Positions 53,854-63,117 of a stretch of 64,000 nucleotides of DNA are shown in pieces. The translations under genes were made by a program, and so were the position numbers. The notes beneath the pieces were generated by a model. The model ran no database searches. It saw only the letters and a program-made list of their open reading frames with translations, and was not told the DNA's origin. The number at the start of each line of letters is the position of its first letter. The first letter of the stretch is position 1. This stretch comes from an uncultured Bacteroidota bacterium (lineage in GTDB: Bacteria > Bacteroidota > Bacteroidia > Flavobacteriales_D > Crocinitomicaceae), in contig CALCCB010000127.1 of the NCBI GenBank assembly GCA_937899625.1, forward strand, positions 26,019-90,018, in the 5' to 3' direction.

Positions 53854-55206
53854 TTACAAATTGTAAAGAAGCATCCCGACAGTAAAATAAATAAACAAAC
53901 CTAGGACGTCGTTCAATGTCGTGATGAATGGTCCTGTGGCTAAGGCGGGGTCGATCTTGTATTTATTCAACAATAAGGGTATCAAGGTTCCGAAAACTGC
54001 TGCAAAGATGATGACAGTAAAAAGAGAAATACTCACGACAAAACCGAGTGTGGCGTTTTCAAACATATAAGCGATCCCAAAGATCAAAGCAGACAGTAAA
54101 ATTCCATTAACGAGCGCAACCACGGCTTCTTTCATAAGTTTCCGACCTATTCTGTCTAAGGAATTATTTCCTTTAGCTAGTGATTGCACAACGATCGCAG
54201 AGGATTGCACCCCTACATTACCCCCCATTGCCGTGATCAATGGAATAAAAAATGCCAATGCCGGAACAAGAGCAATGCTTGTTTCAAATCCGGAAATGAC
54301 CTGGGCACCAAGAATTCCTCCCAACATCCCAATAAACAACCAAGGTAATCGAGCTCTTGAAATTCTCCAGACACTTGCATTAGACTCCACCTTTTCTGAG
54401 AGACCGGTTGCTAACTGGAAATCCTTATCCGCTTCTTCTTTGATCACATCTACAACATCATCGTAGGTGATCCTACCAACCAGTTTGTTCTGAAGGTCTA
54501 CGACAGGGACGGCAAGGAGGTCATACTTTTCCATAACCTTTGCCACCTCTTCACTGCTGTCGCTGCTTTTTACAGAAATAACATTTTTGTCCTGATACAG
54601 ATCGACAATCTTGGTCTTCGGACTTGCAAAAAGAAGTCGCTTCAGGGAAAGGAATCCAACGAGCTTATTAAGCTCATCGACAACATAAATGGTATAAACG
54701 CGCTCAACATCCTCCGCTTGACGTCTCAATTCTACCAGACACCGGTTTACTGGCCAATCAACTCTAGCTTTAAGAAATTCTTTCTGCATTAGACCCCCGG
54801 CAGTGTCTTCGTCGTAGTTCAAAAGATCTACGATATCCTCTGCAGCTTCATCATCCTCCATTTGAGCAATGACTTCCTGGATCTTTTCATCTGGAAGTTC
54901 ACCCAGGATGTCTGCTGCATCATCGGAGTCCAGATTTTCCAGCTGGTCTGCAATTTCTTTCGATGAAAGAGAAGCTAAGAATCGATCTCGGATGTCTTCG
55001 CCAAGTTCCATAAGAACATCGGCCTGAAGATCTTCATCCATCTGGAAGTAAATGTATTTCGCTTCCTCGTTGGATAATTTATCGAGAATCTCTGCAATAT
55101 CAGCAAAGTGTAATTCCAGCACATTTGCTCTGATCCAAGACGTATCCTGCTCAGCGATTTTAATTCGCAGATTTTCAAGAAATTCTTTGGATAATTCGAA
55201 GCGCAC
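53854..55206 (-). CDS. mgtE: magnesium transporter MgtE
   Basis: 450-residue Mg2+ channel. The N-terminal MgtE domain (about 15-125, VLELHFADIAEILDKLSNEE, DIVDLLNYDEDTAGGLM) and two CBS modules (about 130-250) form the cytosolic Mg sensor; five membrane helices follow (IALVPALAFFIPLITAMGGNVG with the conserved pore motif, then three more and a final ALATGPFITTLNDVLGLFIYF). The start is GTG 55206 (giving MRFELSKEFLENL). The alternative TTG at 55224 lies inside a TATCTTTG promoter element (55222-55229) and could not be translated from that transcript. It is followed by a hydroxyacid dehydrogenase gene. Confidence 0.93.
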   Translation of the reverse strand: MRFELSKEFLENLRIKIAEQDTSWIRANVLELHFADIAEILDKLSNEEAKYIYFQMDEDLQADVLMELGEDIRDRFLASLSSKEIADQLENLDSDDAADILGELPDEKIQEVIAQMEDDEAAEDIVDLLNYDEDTAGGLMQKEFLKARVDWPVNRCLVELRRQAEDVERVYTIYVVDELNKLVGFLSLKRLLFASPKTKIVDLYQDKNVISVKSSDSSEEVAKVMEKYDLLAVPVVDLQNKLVGRITYDDVVDVIKEEADKDFQLATGLSEKVESNASVWRISRARLPWLFIGMLGGILGAQVISGFETSIALVPALAFFIPLITAMGGNVGVQSSAIVVQSLAKGNNSLDRIGRKLMKEAVVALVNGILLSALIFGIAYMFENATLGFVVSISLFTVIIFAAVFGTLIPLLLNKYKIDPALATGPFITTLNDVLGLFIYFTVGMLLYNL

Positions 55207-55221
55207 TGGATTATTTTTTTG

Positions 55222-55229
55222 CAAAGATA
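55222..55229 (-). promoter_or_regulatory. -7 promoter element of mgtE
   Basis: TATCTTTG on the minus strand matches TAnnTTTG exactly, 16 bases before GTG 55206. It overlaps the TTG that would give a six-residue longer MgtE, so it decides the start. Confidence 0.55.
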
Positions 55230-55283
55230 CGCAAAACAGGAAGAAGAGTTTTCAACAAGTGATTAATGTGTCAAGAATGGGTT

Positions 55284-55291
55284 TACATTTG
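55284..55291 (+). promoter_or_regulatory. -7 promoter element of the cation:proton antiporter
   Basis: TACATTTG is an exact TAnnTTTG match 18 bases before the ATG at 55309. Together with the element at 55222-55229 it forms a divergent promoter region. Confidence 0.5.
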
Positions 55292-55308
55292 GGCATGTAT
55301 TAACCTGA

Positions 55309-57486
55309 ATGAATTACTTCTTCGCCCACCTCTTTGAAGAGCTTCATCTTCCGATCAGAAATCCTGTTCTGATCTTTTCATTGCTTTTACTGATCATCTT
55401 ATTGTCACCTATTTTATTGAGAAAGCTTAGGGTTCCGTCCATTATAGTTTTGATCATTTCCGGTGTGATCATTGGCCCGGACGGAATTGGTTTGATAGGA
55501 GAAAGAACAATGGACTCAGAGGGCTCCGTTAAACTTTTCTCAACTATAGGGCTTTTGTATATCATGTTTATAGCGGGATTAGAGCTAGACATGAATGAAT
55601 TCAAAAAGTACTTGAATAAAAGTATTGTTTTTGGAGCTTTGACGTTCTTTATTCCCATTATTCTGGGTTATCCAATCTGCAGATATGGATTAGGATTGAA
55701 TGAAACGGCCAGCTGGTTAACGGCCAGCATGTTTGCCACTCACACGTTAGTTGCTTATCCGATTGCCAGTAAATATGGCCTTACCAAGAAAACGGCAGTA
55801 GCAATTGCTGTAGGTGGAACTATTTTAACAGATACGTCGGTATTGATCTTGTTGGCTGTAATTTCAGGGACAGCCAAAGGAGAAGTTGACATGTCTTTTT
55901 GGGTTAGACTGATCACTTCACTAGTGTTTTTTTCATTGATCATGTTCTTGATTATTCCTAGGGTAACGAAGTGGTTCTTTAAGAAGCTTGAGACCGATAG
56001 TACATCCCAGTATATATATGTCCTTTCAGTCGTATTTTTTTCTGCTTTTCTCGCTGAAGTTGCCGGTGTTGAACATATTATCGGGGCCTTTGTTGCTGGA
56101 CTTGTATTGAACAGATTAATTCCGCACAATTCTGTTTTAATGAATCGGATCGAGTTTATAGGAAATTCGCTGTTCATTCCATTTTTTTTGATCTACGTAG
56201 GAATGGTCGTGGACTACAAAGTATTGATCAATGGATCATGGGCCTTAATAATTGCAGGAGTACTTACAACATTTGCAATAGCATCCAAATGGCTGGCAGC
56301 ATTCACAACTCAAAAGATTTTTGGAATGCTTGCTGCAGAAAGACAGTTGATTTTTGGTCTGAGCACGGCACATGCAGCGGCAACTCTAGCTGTAATTATG
56401 GTGGGCTTTGATAATCAGATTTTGGATATCAATATTGTAAATGCGACGATCTTGTTGATCTTAATCACTTGTATGACTGCCTCTTTTGCTACCGAAAATG
56501 CGGGTAAAAGATATCTTCTTGAGGGAATCGAAACGGAGCAGGTGGAATCGATCAGGTTAAGGGATCAACATTTGCTCGTTGAGCTCAATGAGTTGAAAGG
56601 GAATGAAAACCTCCTTGATTTTTCAGTAATGATTTCAAATCCAAAGGTTGTTAACCCAATCTCAGTAGCTACAATTCTCCCAAACGATGAGGAGGCAGAG
56701 ATCAAGATCCACAAAGCCAGAAAAAGTCTTGACGAAATCATTAAACATTTGTCAGCTGGAGAAACGAAAGTGAATGCAATAGCCACAATTGACCATAACA
56801 TTTCATCAGGGATTGCCAGATTGTCAAAAGAGCTTTTTGCCGATGCGGTTTTGATCAACGACGAAAACAATTTGAATATCATTAAGCGTTTGGTTGGTGA
56901 TGATCGCGAACATCTTCTGGATGTTTGCGACAGGACAGTTTTCTTTTGTAAGCTGGATAAACCAAATAAGCGTTATGAAGGGATCGATGTGGTCGCGCCT
57001 AAATTCTCGGATCTTGAAACAAGCTTCAGTTCATGGGCAGAAAGGATCATCCGATTTTCTAAGGAGATCAATCAGCCCATTGATCTGTTTTGCTCAAGTG
57101 TAGTTGCTGAGAAATGGATATTACTTGCCAAACAGTTGAGGATTACCGCAAAAACCAAGGTTCATGAGATCGATGATCCGGAGGATTATTTCCTAATGCG
57201 AGAAAATAACCCGAATACATTGTGTGTCTATTGTGTCCCAAGAAAGGGATCTGTTTCTTACGGTCCTGGGATGGAAAATGTCATATCCAGGATGCAAAAA
57301 CTGAATTTGGATCAGGATCATATATTAATTTATCCTGCTCAAAGAGTCATTGAAAACATGACGGTAAATTACGATGGATTCAATTCTGGATCGATCAATA
57401 AGGGAGTTGAAAAGATCCAGCAACTCACGAAGGAAGTTGGTAATCTGTTTAAAGTAGAACAAAAAAACAACAAGGAAGATCATTGA
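55309..57486 (+). CDS. cation:proton antiporter (CPA2/Kef type) with C-terminal USP-like region
   Basis: 725 residues. The first 400 hold about 12 membrane helices; landmarks are PSIIVLIISGVIIGPDGIGL, LFIAGLELDMNEF-type segment (FIAGLELDMNEFKK) and EHIIGAFVAGLVLNRLIP, the ion-binding regions of Na/H exchangers of the CPA2 group. The C-terminal 300 residues are soluble and show two modules resembling universal stress proteins (AGETKVNAIATIDHNISSGI; QPIDLFCSSVVAEKWILLAKQL), as in other Bacteroidota antiporters. No KTN/RCK domain with GxGxxG is present. Which ion (K or Na) is not shown. It is divergent from mgtE. Confidence 0.92.
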   Translation: MNYFFAHLFEELHLPIRNPVLIFSLLLLIILLSPILLRKLRVPSIIVLIISGVIIGPDGIGLIGERTMDSEGSVKLFSTIGLLYIMFIAGLELDMNEFKKYLNKSIVFGALTFFIPIILGYPICRYGLGLNETASWLTASMFATHTLVAYPIASKYGLTKKTAVAIAVGGTILTDTSVLILLAVISGTAKGEVDMSFWVRLITSLVFFSLIMFLIIPRVTKWFFKKLETDSTSQYIYVLSVVFFSAFLAEVAGVEHIIGAFVAGLVLNRLIPHNSVLMNRIEFIGNSLFIPFFLIYVGMVVDYKVLINGSWALIIAGVLTTFAIASKWLAAFTTQKIFGMLAAERQLIFGLSTAHAAATLAVIMVGFDNQILDINIVNATILLILITCMTASFATENAGKRYLLEGIETEQVESIRLRDQHLLVELNELKGNENLLDFSVMISNPKVVNPISVATILPNDEEAEIKIHKARKSLDEIIKHLSAGETKVNAIATIDHNISSGIARLSKELFADAVLINDENNLNIIKRLVGDDREHLLDVCDRTVFFCKLDKPNKRYEGIDVVAPKFSDLETSFSSWAERIIRFSKEINQPIDLFCSSVVAEKWILLAKQLRITAKTKVHEIDDPEDYFLMRENNPNTLCVYCVPRKGSVSYGPGMENVISRMQKLNLDQDHILIYPAQRVIENMTVNYDGFNSGSINKGVEKIQQLTKEVGNLFKVEQKNNKEDH

Positions 57487-57494
57487 TATAGTGC

Positions 57495-59027
57495 CTACTT
57501 GCTGCTGCGAATTACGGGTTCAAAGAAAGCATAAAAGAACGCAAATAATGTAGCTCCAGTTTGTGTCTCCAGCGTATCCTCTATGAAAAAAGTAGCTATG
57601 GCGATGAAAATGAAAGCTACTGACAGGAATGAAACATTCTGAAGTCCGATTTTAAAATAATACCATAACAACAACAAGAAAAAAGCAAAACCTATGAATC
57701 CGAAGGTGATGCCAAAGGTCAGAAATTGATTATGGGCTCTTAATCTTCGCTCTGGTAGTAATTTGGACTTGTCTGCTTCATACTGTTGATCAAATGATTG
57801 TTGAACATCTCCGGTGCCCACGCCAATAAGCCAATTACTCTTAAACAACCTAAGACCCGTCTTCCAATATTCCAATCGTTGCAATAATGAGTGCCCGTTA
57901 GGATCCTCTTGATTTAATAATTGAAAATGTAAACCGCTCAAGCGCGCTCTGAATGAATTTTCAGTTTCTAGTTGAGTCGCTTTGCCGGATTCAATGTTTT
58001 GTATGTCTCTTTCCGTTAAACTTTTAATCCCTTCAGCATCTTTTCTCTTTCCTTTTGAAGCAAGATAACGGATGATGGTATATTTAATAGGTTGTAGCTT
58101 TTGATCTAAACTGTCGTACGGGATTGTCGATCTCTTCGACCATTCTTCTTTTAATTCTTTTTCACAAACGTAGATAAACACGGGGTCTCCATTCAAATCA
58201 AATCCACCATCTATTTGATGTGAATAAGGGTTTCCTGATTTGGTATTTTGTTCAAGGGTTTCAATTTCAGGAATATTCTTTGGAACCGATAAGTTAATGA
58301 CGGTTCTAATTAATAAGATGATCGACACTCCGGTGAGCATCATGGACAACACACCTCCAAGTCTATTCCTGTTGTAAAGCCACACGAATATAAAGCCAAT
58401 AAATCCTGCGGCTAATGCAAGTACTCCAGACAACACTTGGCTGTAGAAGGTATAATATACAAGCCATCCTAAAATGGGTAGAAGATACCAACGTTTAACA
58501 ATAATGATTTCATAAAAGATAATCAATGCAGCGATTGCAACGAGAATAGCGTAACGAATGTGTGAACCGAATAGAGAAAGATCTCGGATATCAAGGTATT
58601 CTCTGTTTCCTATCCAGTGTTGGTGATAAGCTACATTGATCAATGACGTTACCAATACTGAAAGAATGAATATTGTTGTGATCAGATGTCTACCCAGCCC
58701 ATCGATCGGTTTTATAGTAAAGAATAATGGAATAATGATCAAAGGAATTTTAATACGGATATCATTCATTGCGTAATGAAGATCATTGGACCATAGTATT
58801 CCAATGAAATGGAGTCCAAATAAGGCGGCAATGAATAGAAATGACTTACTGGTTCTTATTTTTCCCCAATAAGAGGTAAAGTTTGCCTCGATGACAAGAT
58901 TCAGGATTCCGATCATCAGGGAAAGGGAAAGTACTATTTTATTGGTGGGCAAACCTGCAGCGAGTCCGGAAAGGGCTATTAAATGAACAGCAGAATGAGT
59001 TTTCTCTCCGAGATTCCGGTATGCCAT
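57495..59027 (-). CDS. O-antigen ligase/polymerase-like membrane protein
   Basis: 510 residues with about ten membrane helices and one large loop. The N-terminal part has repeated hydrophobic helices; a soluble loop of about 150 residues (about 250-400) is followed by LFKSNWLIGVGTGDVQQSF and LRAHNQFLTFGITFGFIGF, the Wzy_C motif with the essential R and H of ligases that join or polymerise glycans. It follows the S41 protease gene by 26 bases. Such enzymes usually lie in glycan clusters; here it is in an operon with SPOR, rnpA and a protease. Substrate unknown. Confidence 0.88.
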   Translation of the reverse strand: MAYRNLGEKTHSAVHLIALSGLAAGLPTNKIVLSLSLMIGILNLVIEANFTSYWGKIRTSKSFLFIAALFGLHFIGILWSNDLHYAMNDIRIKIPLIIIPLFFTIKPIDGLGRHLITTIFILSVLVTSLINVAYHQHWIGNREYLDIRDLSLFGSHIRYAILVAIAALIIFYEIIIVKRWYLLPILGWLVYYTFYSQVLSGVLALAAGFIGFIFVWLYNRNRLGGVLSMMLTGVSIILLIRTVINLSVPKNIPEIETLEQNTKSGNPYSHQIDGGFDLNGDPVFIYVCEKELKEEWSKRSTIPYDSLDQKLQPIKYTIIRYLASKGKRKDAEGIKSLTERDIQNIESGKATQLETENSFRARLSGLHFQLLNQEDPNGHSLLQRLEYWKTGLRLFKSNWLIGVGTGDVQQSFDQQYEADKSKLLPERRLRAHNQFLTFGITFGFIGFAFFLLLLWYYFKIGLQNVSFLSVAFIFIAIATFFIEDTLETQTGATLFAFFYAFFEPVIRSSK

Positions 59028-59053
59028 TTTAAAAGTAGTTTTTCAACTAACGA

Positions 59054-60685
59054 TTATTTTTTAAGAATAGTATTGTATTCAGACGTTTTACCTAAAATTT
59101 CAACTCCTTTTATCAAGGTTTTGTCATTTTTAAATGAATTAAGTGCTCGTCCTTTCTGGAAGTAATACCTCGAAACGATTTCATTCTCAAGAAGTTCAAG
59201 AATTTCATCTTTAAATTTGTTTAAATCTCGCTCTTTTGATGGATGTACCTTCTGAAGCAATGCCTCATACTCAGCCGATGCATCCTCATAAAACCCTTCT
59301 TCTTCCGCTGTTTCTTTCATTTTTTTCAGCATTTCTTCCGAAGCGGTCGAATAAGTGAATTCTTGTGAAAGGACATATTTTTTAAAGTCTTCGTATTCTT
59401 CATCCGATAAAGCAAATTTATTGGCTTCAGCGATCTTTTCTTTGGCTGATGCATATTGCGTGGCATAATCGAATATGAAATTCTTTGCATACACTGTGGC
59501 AGTGAGTCTGCTTAATTCATCCTTATCGATCTTGATATCGGGTTCAATTCCGCGTCCATCAATCACTTCGCGTCCATTGACTGTTTTAAAGATCTTGATG
59601 AGTGAATCAGGAATTTCTGATGGTTTCATTCCTTCTTCTTTGTCATAATACTCAAGTCTCTGAACGCATCTTCCTGAAGGGGTATAGTATTTGGCAATGG
59701 TAAGTTTTACCTTGGAACCATACTTTAGATCATACGTTCTCTGAACAAGTCCTTTGCCATAAGATGTCGTTCCGACGATCACTGCCCTGTCAAGATCTTG
59801 TAATGACCCTGAAACAATTTCGCTAGCTGATGCAGATCCTTCATCGATTAGCACTACCAGTGGAATATTGAGGTCTAGTGGCTCTTCCATGGTTTTATAA
59901 ACACGATTCTCATCTGGAACTCTTCCCTTGGTGGTTACAACGACTTCTCCTTTTTTAATGAACATATTAACGATCTTCACCGCTTCGATCAATAATCCAC
60001 CGCCATTTCCACGAAGGTCAAATACAAGTTCCTTCATTCCTTGCTCTTTCAATTTAAGAAAAGCAGATCGAACTTCATTCGAAGCCGTTTGGGTAAAGCT
60101 GTTCAAACGGATATAACCAACTGTTTCATTGATCATTCCCGAATAGGGGACATCTGGTAATTTAATTTCGTCACGCGTTACTTTGATCTTTTGCGTTCCT
60201 TCTTGTTGAGGTCTTTCGATTTCGATCTCGATGATGGTTCCTTTTGGTCCCTTTAGTGAGGAAGAAACTTCATCGGAAGCTAATCCCTTCATTGATTTTC
60301 CATCAATTGACAAGATCTTATCTCCAGCTCGCAGTCCTGATGCGAATGCCGGATTTCCTTCATAAGGTTCAGCAATAATTGTATAGTCTCCGGTCTTTCT
60401 GATCAATGCACCAATTCCCCCATATTGACCGGTAGTCATTAAACGGTAATCTTCAATGTTTGACTCGTGGTAATAGACTGTATATGGGTCAAGTTCTTTT
60501 AACATCGCATCGATTCCAACTTTCGAGATCTTTCCCGTTTGTGGTTCATCTACATAATACATCTCCAGATGTTGATGGATCTGGTCCATCAGTTCGAGAC
60601 TTTTGATTACTTCAAATCCATTGGACTGTGCGACAACACTGAATTGAAGTGTGAATATGCTTAAAACGATGAGTAGATTTTTCAT
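59054..60685 (-). CDS. S41-family carboxyl-terminal processing protease (CtpA-like)
   Basis: 543-residue periplasmic serine protease. After a signal peptide (LLIVLSIFTLQFSVVAQ) come a short helical part, a PDZ domain (about 88-170, FASGLRAGDKILSIDGKSMKG) and the S41 core (about 180-370). The catalytic Ser is in IDEGSASASEIVSGSL (284-288 region) and the Lys in TTSYGKGLVQ (K311). A C-terminal helical extension of about 150 residues is common in Bacteroidota members. It probably trims envelope proteins or lipoproteins. Its start overlaps the end of rnpA by 4 bases (ATGA). Confidence 0.94.
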   Translation of the reverse strand: MKNLLIVLSIFTLQFSVVAQSNGFEVIKSLELMDQIHQHLEMYYVDEPQTGKISKVGIDAMLKELDPYTVYYHESNIEDYRLMTTGQYGGIGALIRKTGDYTIIAEPYEGNPAFASGLRAGDKILSIDGKSMKGLASDEVSSSLKGPKGTIIEIEIERPQQEGTQKIKVTRDEIKLPDVPYSGMINETVGYIRLNSFTQTASNEVRSAFLKLKEQGMKELVFDLRGNGGGLLIEAVKIVNMFIKKGEVVVTTKGRVPDENRVYKTMEEPLDLNIPLVVLIDEGSASASEIVSGSLQDLDRAVIVGTTSYGKGLVQRTYDLKYGSKVKLTIAKYYTPSGRCVQRLEYYDKEEGMKPSEIPDSLIKIFKTVNGREVIDGRGIEPDIKIDKDELSRLTATVYAKNFIFDYATQYASAKEKIAEANKFALSDEEYEDFKKYVLSQEFTYSTASEEMLKKMKETAEEEGFYEDASAEYEALLQKVHPSKERDLNKFKDEILELLENEIVSRYYFQKGRALNSFKNDKTLIKGVEILGKTSEYNTILKK

Positions 60686-61074
60686 GCTTGTTCGAGGTGT
60701 TTTATGCTTTTCTCTAATAATGCGATCATTTTCTTTTGAATTTGATCGAAAGAAAGTATTTCCTTTTCGAGATAGATCAAAAATAATGTCTTTCTCAGAT
60801 TCTTTTCCGTTAAATTAATTTCAAAGTCATTTTTGTTCAGTCTAAATGCTTCTTTCATTCTTCTTTTGATGAGATTTCTTTTCACCGCACTCTTCACATT
60901 CCTTTTAGGGACCGAGAATACGATTTGAAAGGAAAATGGCATTTCGTGATCTTCAGAAACTTCACCGAGAATAAGTTTGAACGGATATTGCTTCACAGCA
61001 GACCCTTCTGAAAAAGCAGAGTCAATTAGTCTATTAGAACAGAGCTTATAAGCTTTTCCGAAAGTTTGTGGCAT
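60682..61074 (-). CDS. rnpA: ribonuclease P protein component
   Basis: Protein subunit that helps the catalytic RNase P RNA trim tRNA 5' ends. The 130-residue protein has FGKAYKLCSNRLIDSAFSEG and the family signature VPKRNVKSAVKRNLIKRRMKEA, which contains the RNR RNA-binding motif. rpmH, its usual partner near the origin, is not present; instead the gene lies between a SPOR protein and an S41 protease with one- and four-base overlaps. The RNA component (rnpB) is not seen in this window. Confidence 0.96.
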   Translation of the reverse strand: MPQTFGKAYKLCSNRLIDSAFSEGSAVKQYPFKLILGEVSEDHEMPFSFQIVFSVPKRNVKSAVKRNLIKRRMKEAFRLNKNDFEINLTEKNLRKTLFLIYLEKEILSFDQIQKKMIALLEKSIKHLEQA

Positions 61075-61469
61075 TAATCGATTCGTGGTAAATTGATGGT
61101 TTCCTTAACGATGAAACAAGTGGGGAAATCTCTCATGAGCTCATCTTTGATCTTCTCAGCATCTTGCTTAGATCTGAAATCTCCCACTTTCAATGTGAAA
61201 TGCGGTGCATTATAGGAGATGTACGTATCGATCTTTGGGTGCTGACTGATAAATTTTGAACGGGCATCATCTACAATCTTTTTATTTGAATCAAAGATCA
61301 GCTGAACTCTATAGCCAGGCATCTGTGGACTTGTCGCAGGAGGAATTATCATTCCACGTTGTTTGATGAAATTATCCAATCGGGAATCCTTGTGTACGAT
61401 CACATTACCACTTTGGGAATAACCGTAAATAGAGAAGATGAAAAATTGAATTACGATGAACACTTTCAT
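61074..61469 (-). CDS. secreted SPOR-domain protein
   Basis: 131 residues with a signal peptide (VFIVIQFFIFSIYGYSQ). The C-terminal part (about 50-125) is a SPOR domain: YRVQLIFDSNKKIVDDARSKF, FTLKVGDFRSKQDAEKIKDEL and CFIVKETINLP, where GDFRSKQDAE is the core. SPOR domains bind denuded septal peptidoglycan, so a cell wall role is likely. It opens the minus-strand operon with rnpA, the S41 protease and the O-antigen-ligase-like gene, and overlaps rnpA by one base. Confidence 0.92.
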   Translation of the reverse strand: MKVFIVIQFFIFSIYGYSQSGNVIVHKDSRLDNFIKQRGMIIPPATSPQMPGYRVQLIFDSNKKIVDDARSKFISQHPKIDTYISYNAPHFTLKVGDFRSKQDAEKIKDELMRDFPTCFIVKETINLPRID

Positions 61470-61491
61470 GATGCTAAGAATAACTTATTGG

Positions 61492-61499
61492 CAAATGTA
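61492..61499 (-). promoter_or_regulatory. -7 promoter element of the SPOR-rnpA operon
   Basis: TACATTTG on the minus strand is an exact TAnnTTTG match 22 bases before the ATG at 61469. A TTTG occurs 14 bases further upstream, slightly closer than the usual spacing. Confidence 0.55.
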
Positions 61500-61534
61500 A
61501 TATTTCTATCGCTCAAAGGCCATGCCGAAAAAGG

Positions 61535-61632
61535 ATTTTACGATAGTAAAATGACCTAACCCGCATAGTCACAACATTTCATAATAAATGTTAGACCAAA
61601 GCCTTATTTAGAATGAATTTAAATTAAAGGCT
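61535..61632. promoter_or_regulatory. three inverted repeats between divergent operons
   Basis: The region between the SPOR and actA promoters holds three consecutive inverted repeats: ATTTTAC/GTAAAAT with a 4-base centre (61535-61552), AACATTT/AAATGTT with a 6-base centre (61573-61592) and AGCCTT/AAGGCT (61600-61632). No frame or known RNA is seen here. They may be regulator sites for complex III expression or merely AT-rich symmetry. Confidence 0.3.
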
Positions 61633-61680
61633 GAACGCTCAAATTTGTCATAAAACTGTAATGAAAACCATGCTTTCTTC

Positions 61681-61688
61681 TAATTTTG
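61681..61688 (+). promoter_or_regulatory. -7 promoter element of the alternative complex III operon
   Basis: TAATTTTG is an exact TAnnTTTG match 47 bases before the chosen ATG at 61736. TTTG at 61644-61647 is too distant to be a normal -33 element. Confidence 0.5.
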
Positions 61689-61735
61689 CTTCCGCCTAAA
61701 AGTGTTTTTTGGGAGCAAGACTTACAGTTTTTTAC

Positions 61736-63088
61736 ATGAAAATATCTAGAAGTCAGATGTTTAGAAATCTATCAAATTGGTGTTTCGGCGCTCTTTTCGT
61801 AATGTTCTTTGCCGGAACGTTTACCACAAATGCTCAGGGAGACGCCCTATTTAAAGCAAAATGTGCTAGTTGTCACCAGCCGCACAAGAACAGTACAGGG
61901 CCAAAGTTATTCCAGGTCAGAACCAAATGGGCTGACGGTGGTGCCGCTGAAGGGTCAATCTACCAATGGGTAAATAACTGGCAGACTGCTGCAGCGAACG
62001 ATCCGTATGCGCAGACAGTTTCGGCTTGGTCTCCAACAGCAATGACTGCTTTTCCTGAATTGAAGAAGGAAGAGATCGATGCGATTTTAGATTGGGTTGA
62101 TTCTCAGCCTGAGCCAGGATCAGAAGGAGCTACTGCTGGTGCTGTGGCTGCTGCTTCAACAGATGCAACGGAAGAAGAATCGTCTATGGAATGGATTTGG
62201 ATCATTCTGGGTGTCATCTTCGTTACAATCATTCTTGCTGTAGGAGGTGTTCGTCGCCAGTTACACATTGCTGCTTCTGAGGCTGCAGGTGAGGTCGTTG
62301 AAGAGGGACTTACTTATGGTGAAGAATTGAAGCAGTGGGCTTGGAAGAACAGAAAATATGTAGGAATCGGTTCATTGGTAGTTGTTATCTCTTTGATTGT
62401 TACTCTTTTCTTAGGGCTATATACGATCGGAGTAGTGGAGAACTATCAGCCCTCTCAGCCAATTGCGTTCCCACATGATATCCACGCAGGAGTAAATGGG
62501 ATCGATTGTAAATACTGTCACAATTCAGTTACAAAATCAAAGTCTGCAGGTCTACCTACAGTGAACGTTTGTATGAACTGCCACAAGCAGATCAATGGTC
62601 GTACACCAGAACAAGAAGAGCAGATCGCTAAGATCTATGATGCTGCAGGATGGAATCCTGAAGGAGCTGGAAAGTACACTGGAAAAACTTCACCAATCGT
62701 TTGGAATAAAGTACACGTTCTTCCTGATCACGTTTATTTCAATCACTCACAGCACGTAGTTGTAGGTGGTGTTGATTGTAAGCAATGTCACGGAGATATG
62801 ACAAAAATGAAGGAGACGGCGAAAGTTCAGCCAGTTTCTGAATTGAATAAGATTGAAGGTAATATTCCTCTTACAAAGCCAACATTAACAATGGGGTGGT
62901 GTATTGAGTGTCATGGTGAAAAAGAGATCTCAACAGGATCAATTGACACTAAGAATGATGGTTACTATAACGAGATCCATAAGCGACTGTTGAATAACGA
63001 TAAGTCTCTTTACGGGAAATATTTGAAAGACGGAAAAGTGACCGTAAGCGAACTTGGAGGTTGGGAATGTGCTAAGTGCCACTACTAA
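61736..63088 (+). CDS. actA: alternative complex III subunit A, fused cytochrome c/pentahaem protein
   Basis: 450-residue multihaem cytochrome of the quinol:cytochrome c/oxidase oxidoreductase that replaces bc1 in Bacteroidota. The ATG at 61736 is chosen; the frame continues upstream only to a TTG. A signal peptide (NWCFGALFVMFFAGTFTTNAQ) leads to a monohaem cytochrome c domain with CASCHQ (about residue 43). A membrane helix (MEWIWIILGVIFVTIILAVGG) and a second (VGIGSLVVVISLIVTLFLGL) follow, then the ActA part with CKYCHN, CMNCHK, CKQCHG, CIECHG and CAKCHY: six CxxCH sites in all. The N-terminal cytochrome fusion is usual in this phylum. actB follows after 29 bases. Confidence 0.95.
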   Translation: MKISRSQMFRNLSNWCFGALFVMFFAGTFTTNAQGDALFKAKCASCHQPHKNSTGPKLFQVRTKWADGGAAEGSIYQWVNNWQTAAANDPYAQTVSAWSPTAMTAFPELKKEEIDAILDWVDSQPEPGSEGATAGAVAAASTDATEEESSMEWIWIILGVIFVTIILAVGGVRRQLHIAASEAAGEVVEEGLTYGEELKQWAWKNRKYVGIGSLVVVISLIVTLFLGLYTIGVVENYQPSQPIAFPHDIHAGVNGIDCKYCHNSVTKSKSAGLPTVNVCMNCHKQINGRTPEQEEQIAKIYDAAGWNPEGAGKYTGKTSPIVWNKVHVLPDHVYFNHSQHVVVGGVDCKQCHGDMTKMKETAKVQPVSELNKIEGNIPLTKPTLTMGWCIECHGEKEISTGSIDTKNDGYYNEIHKRLLNNDKSLYGKYLKDGKVTVSELGGWECAKCHY

Positions 63089-63117
63089 TTAATAATTGAA
63101 GAATCCGAATTAATCAT

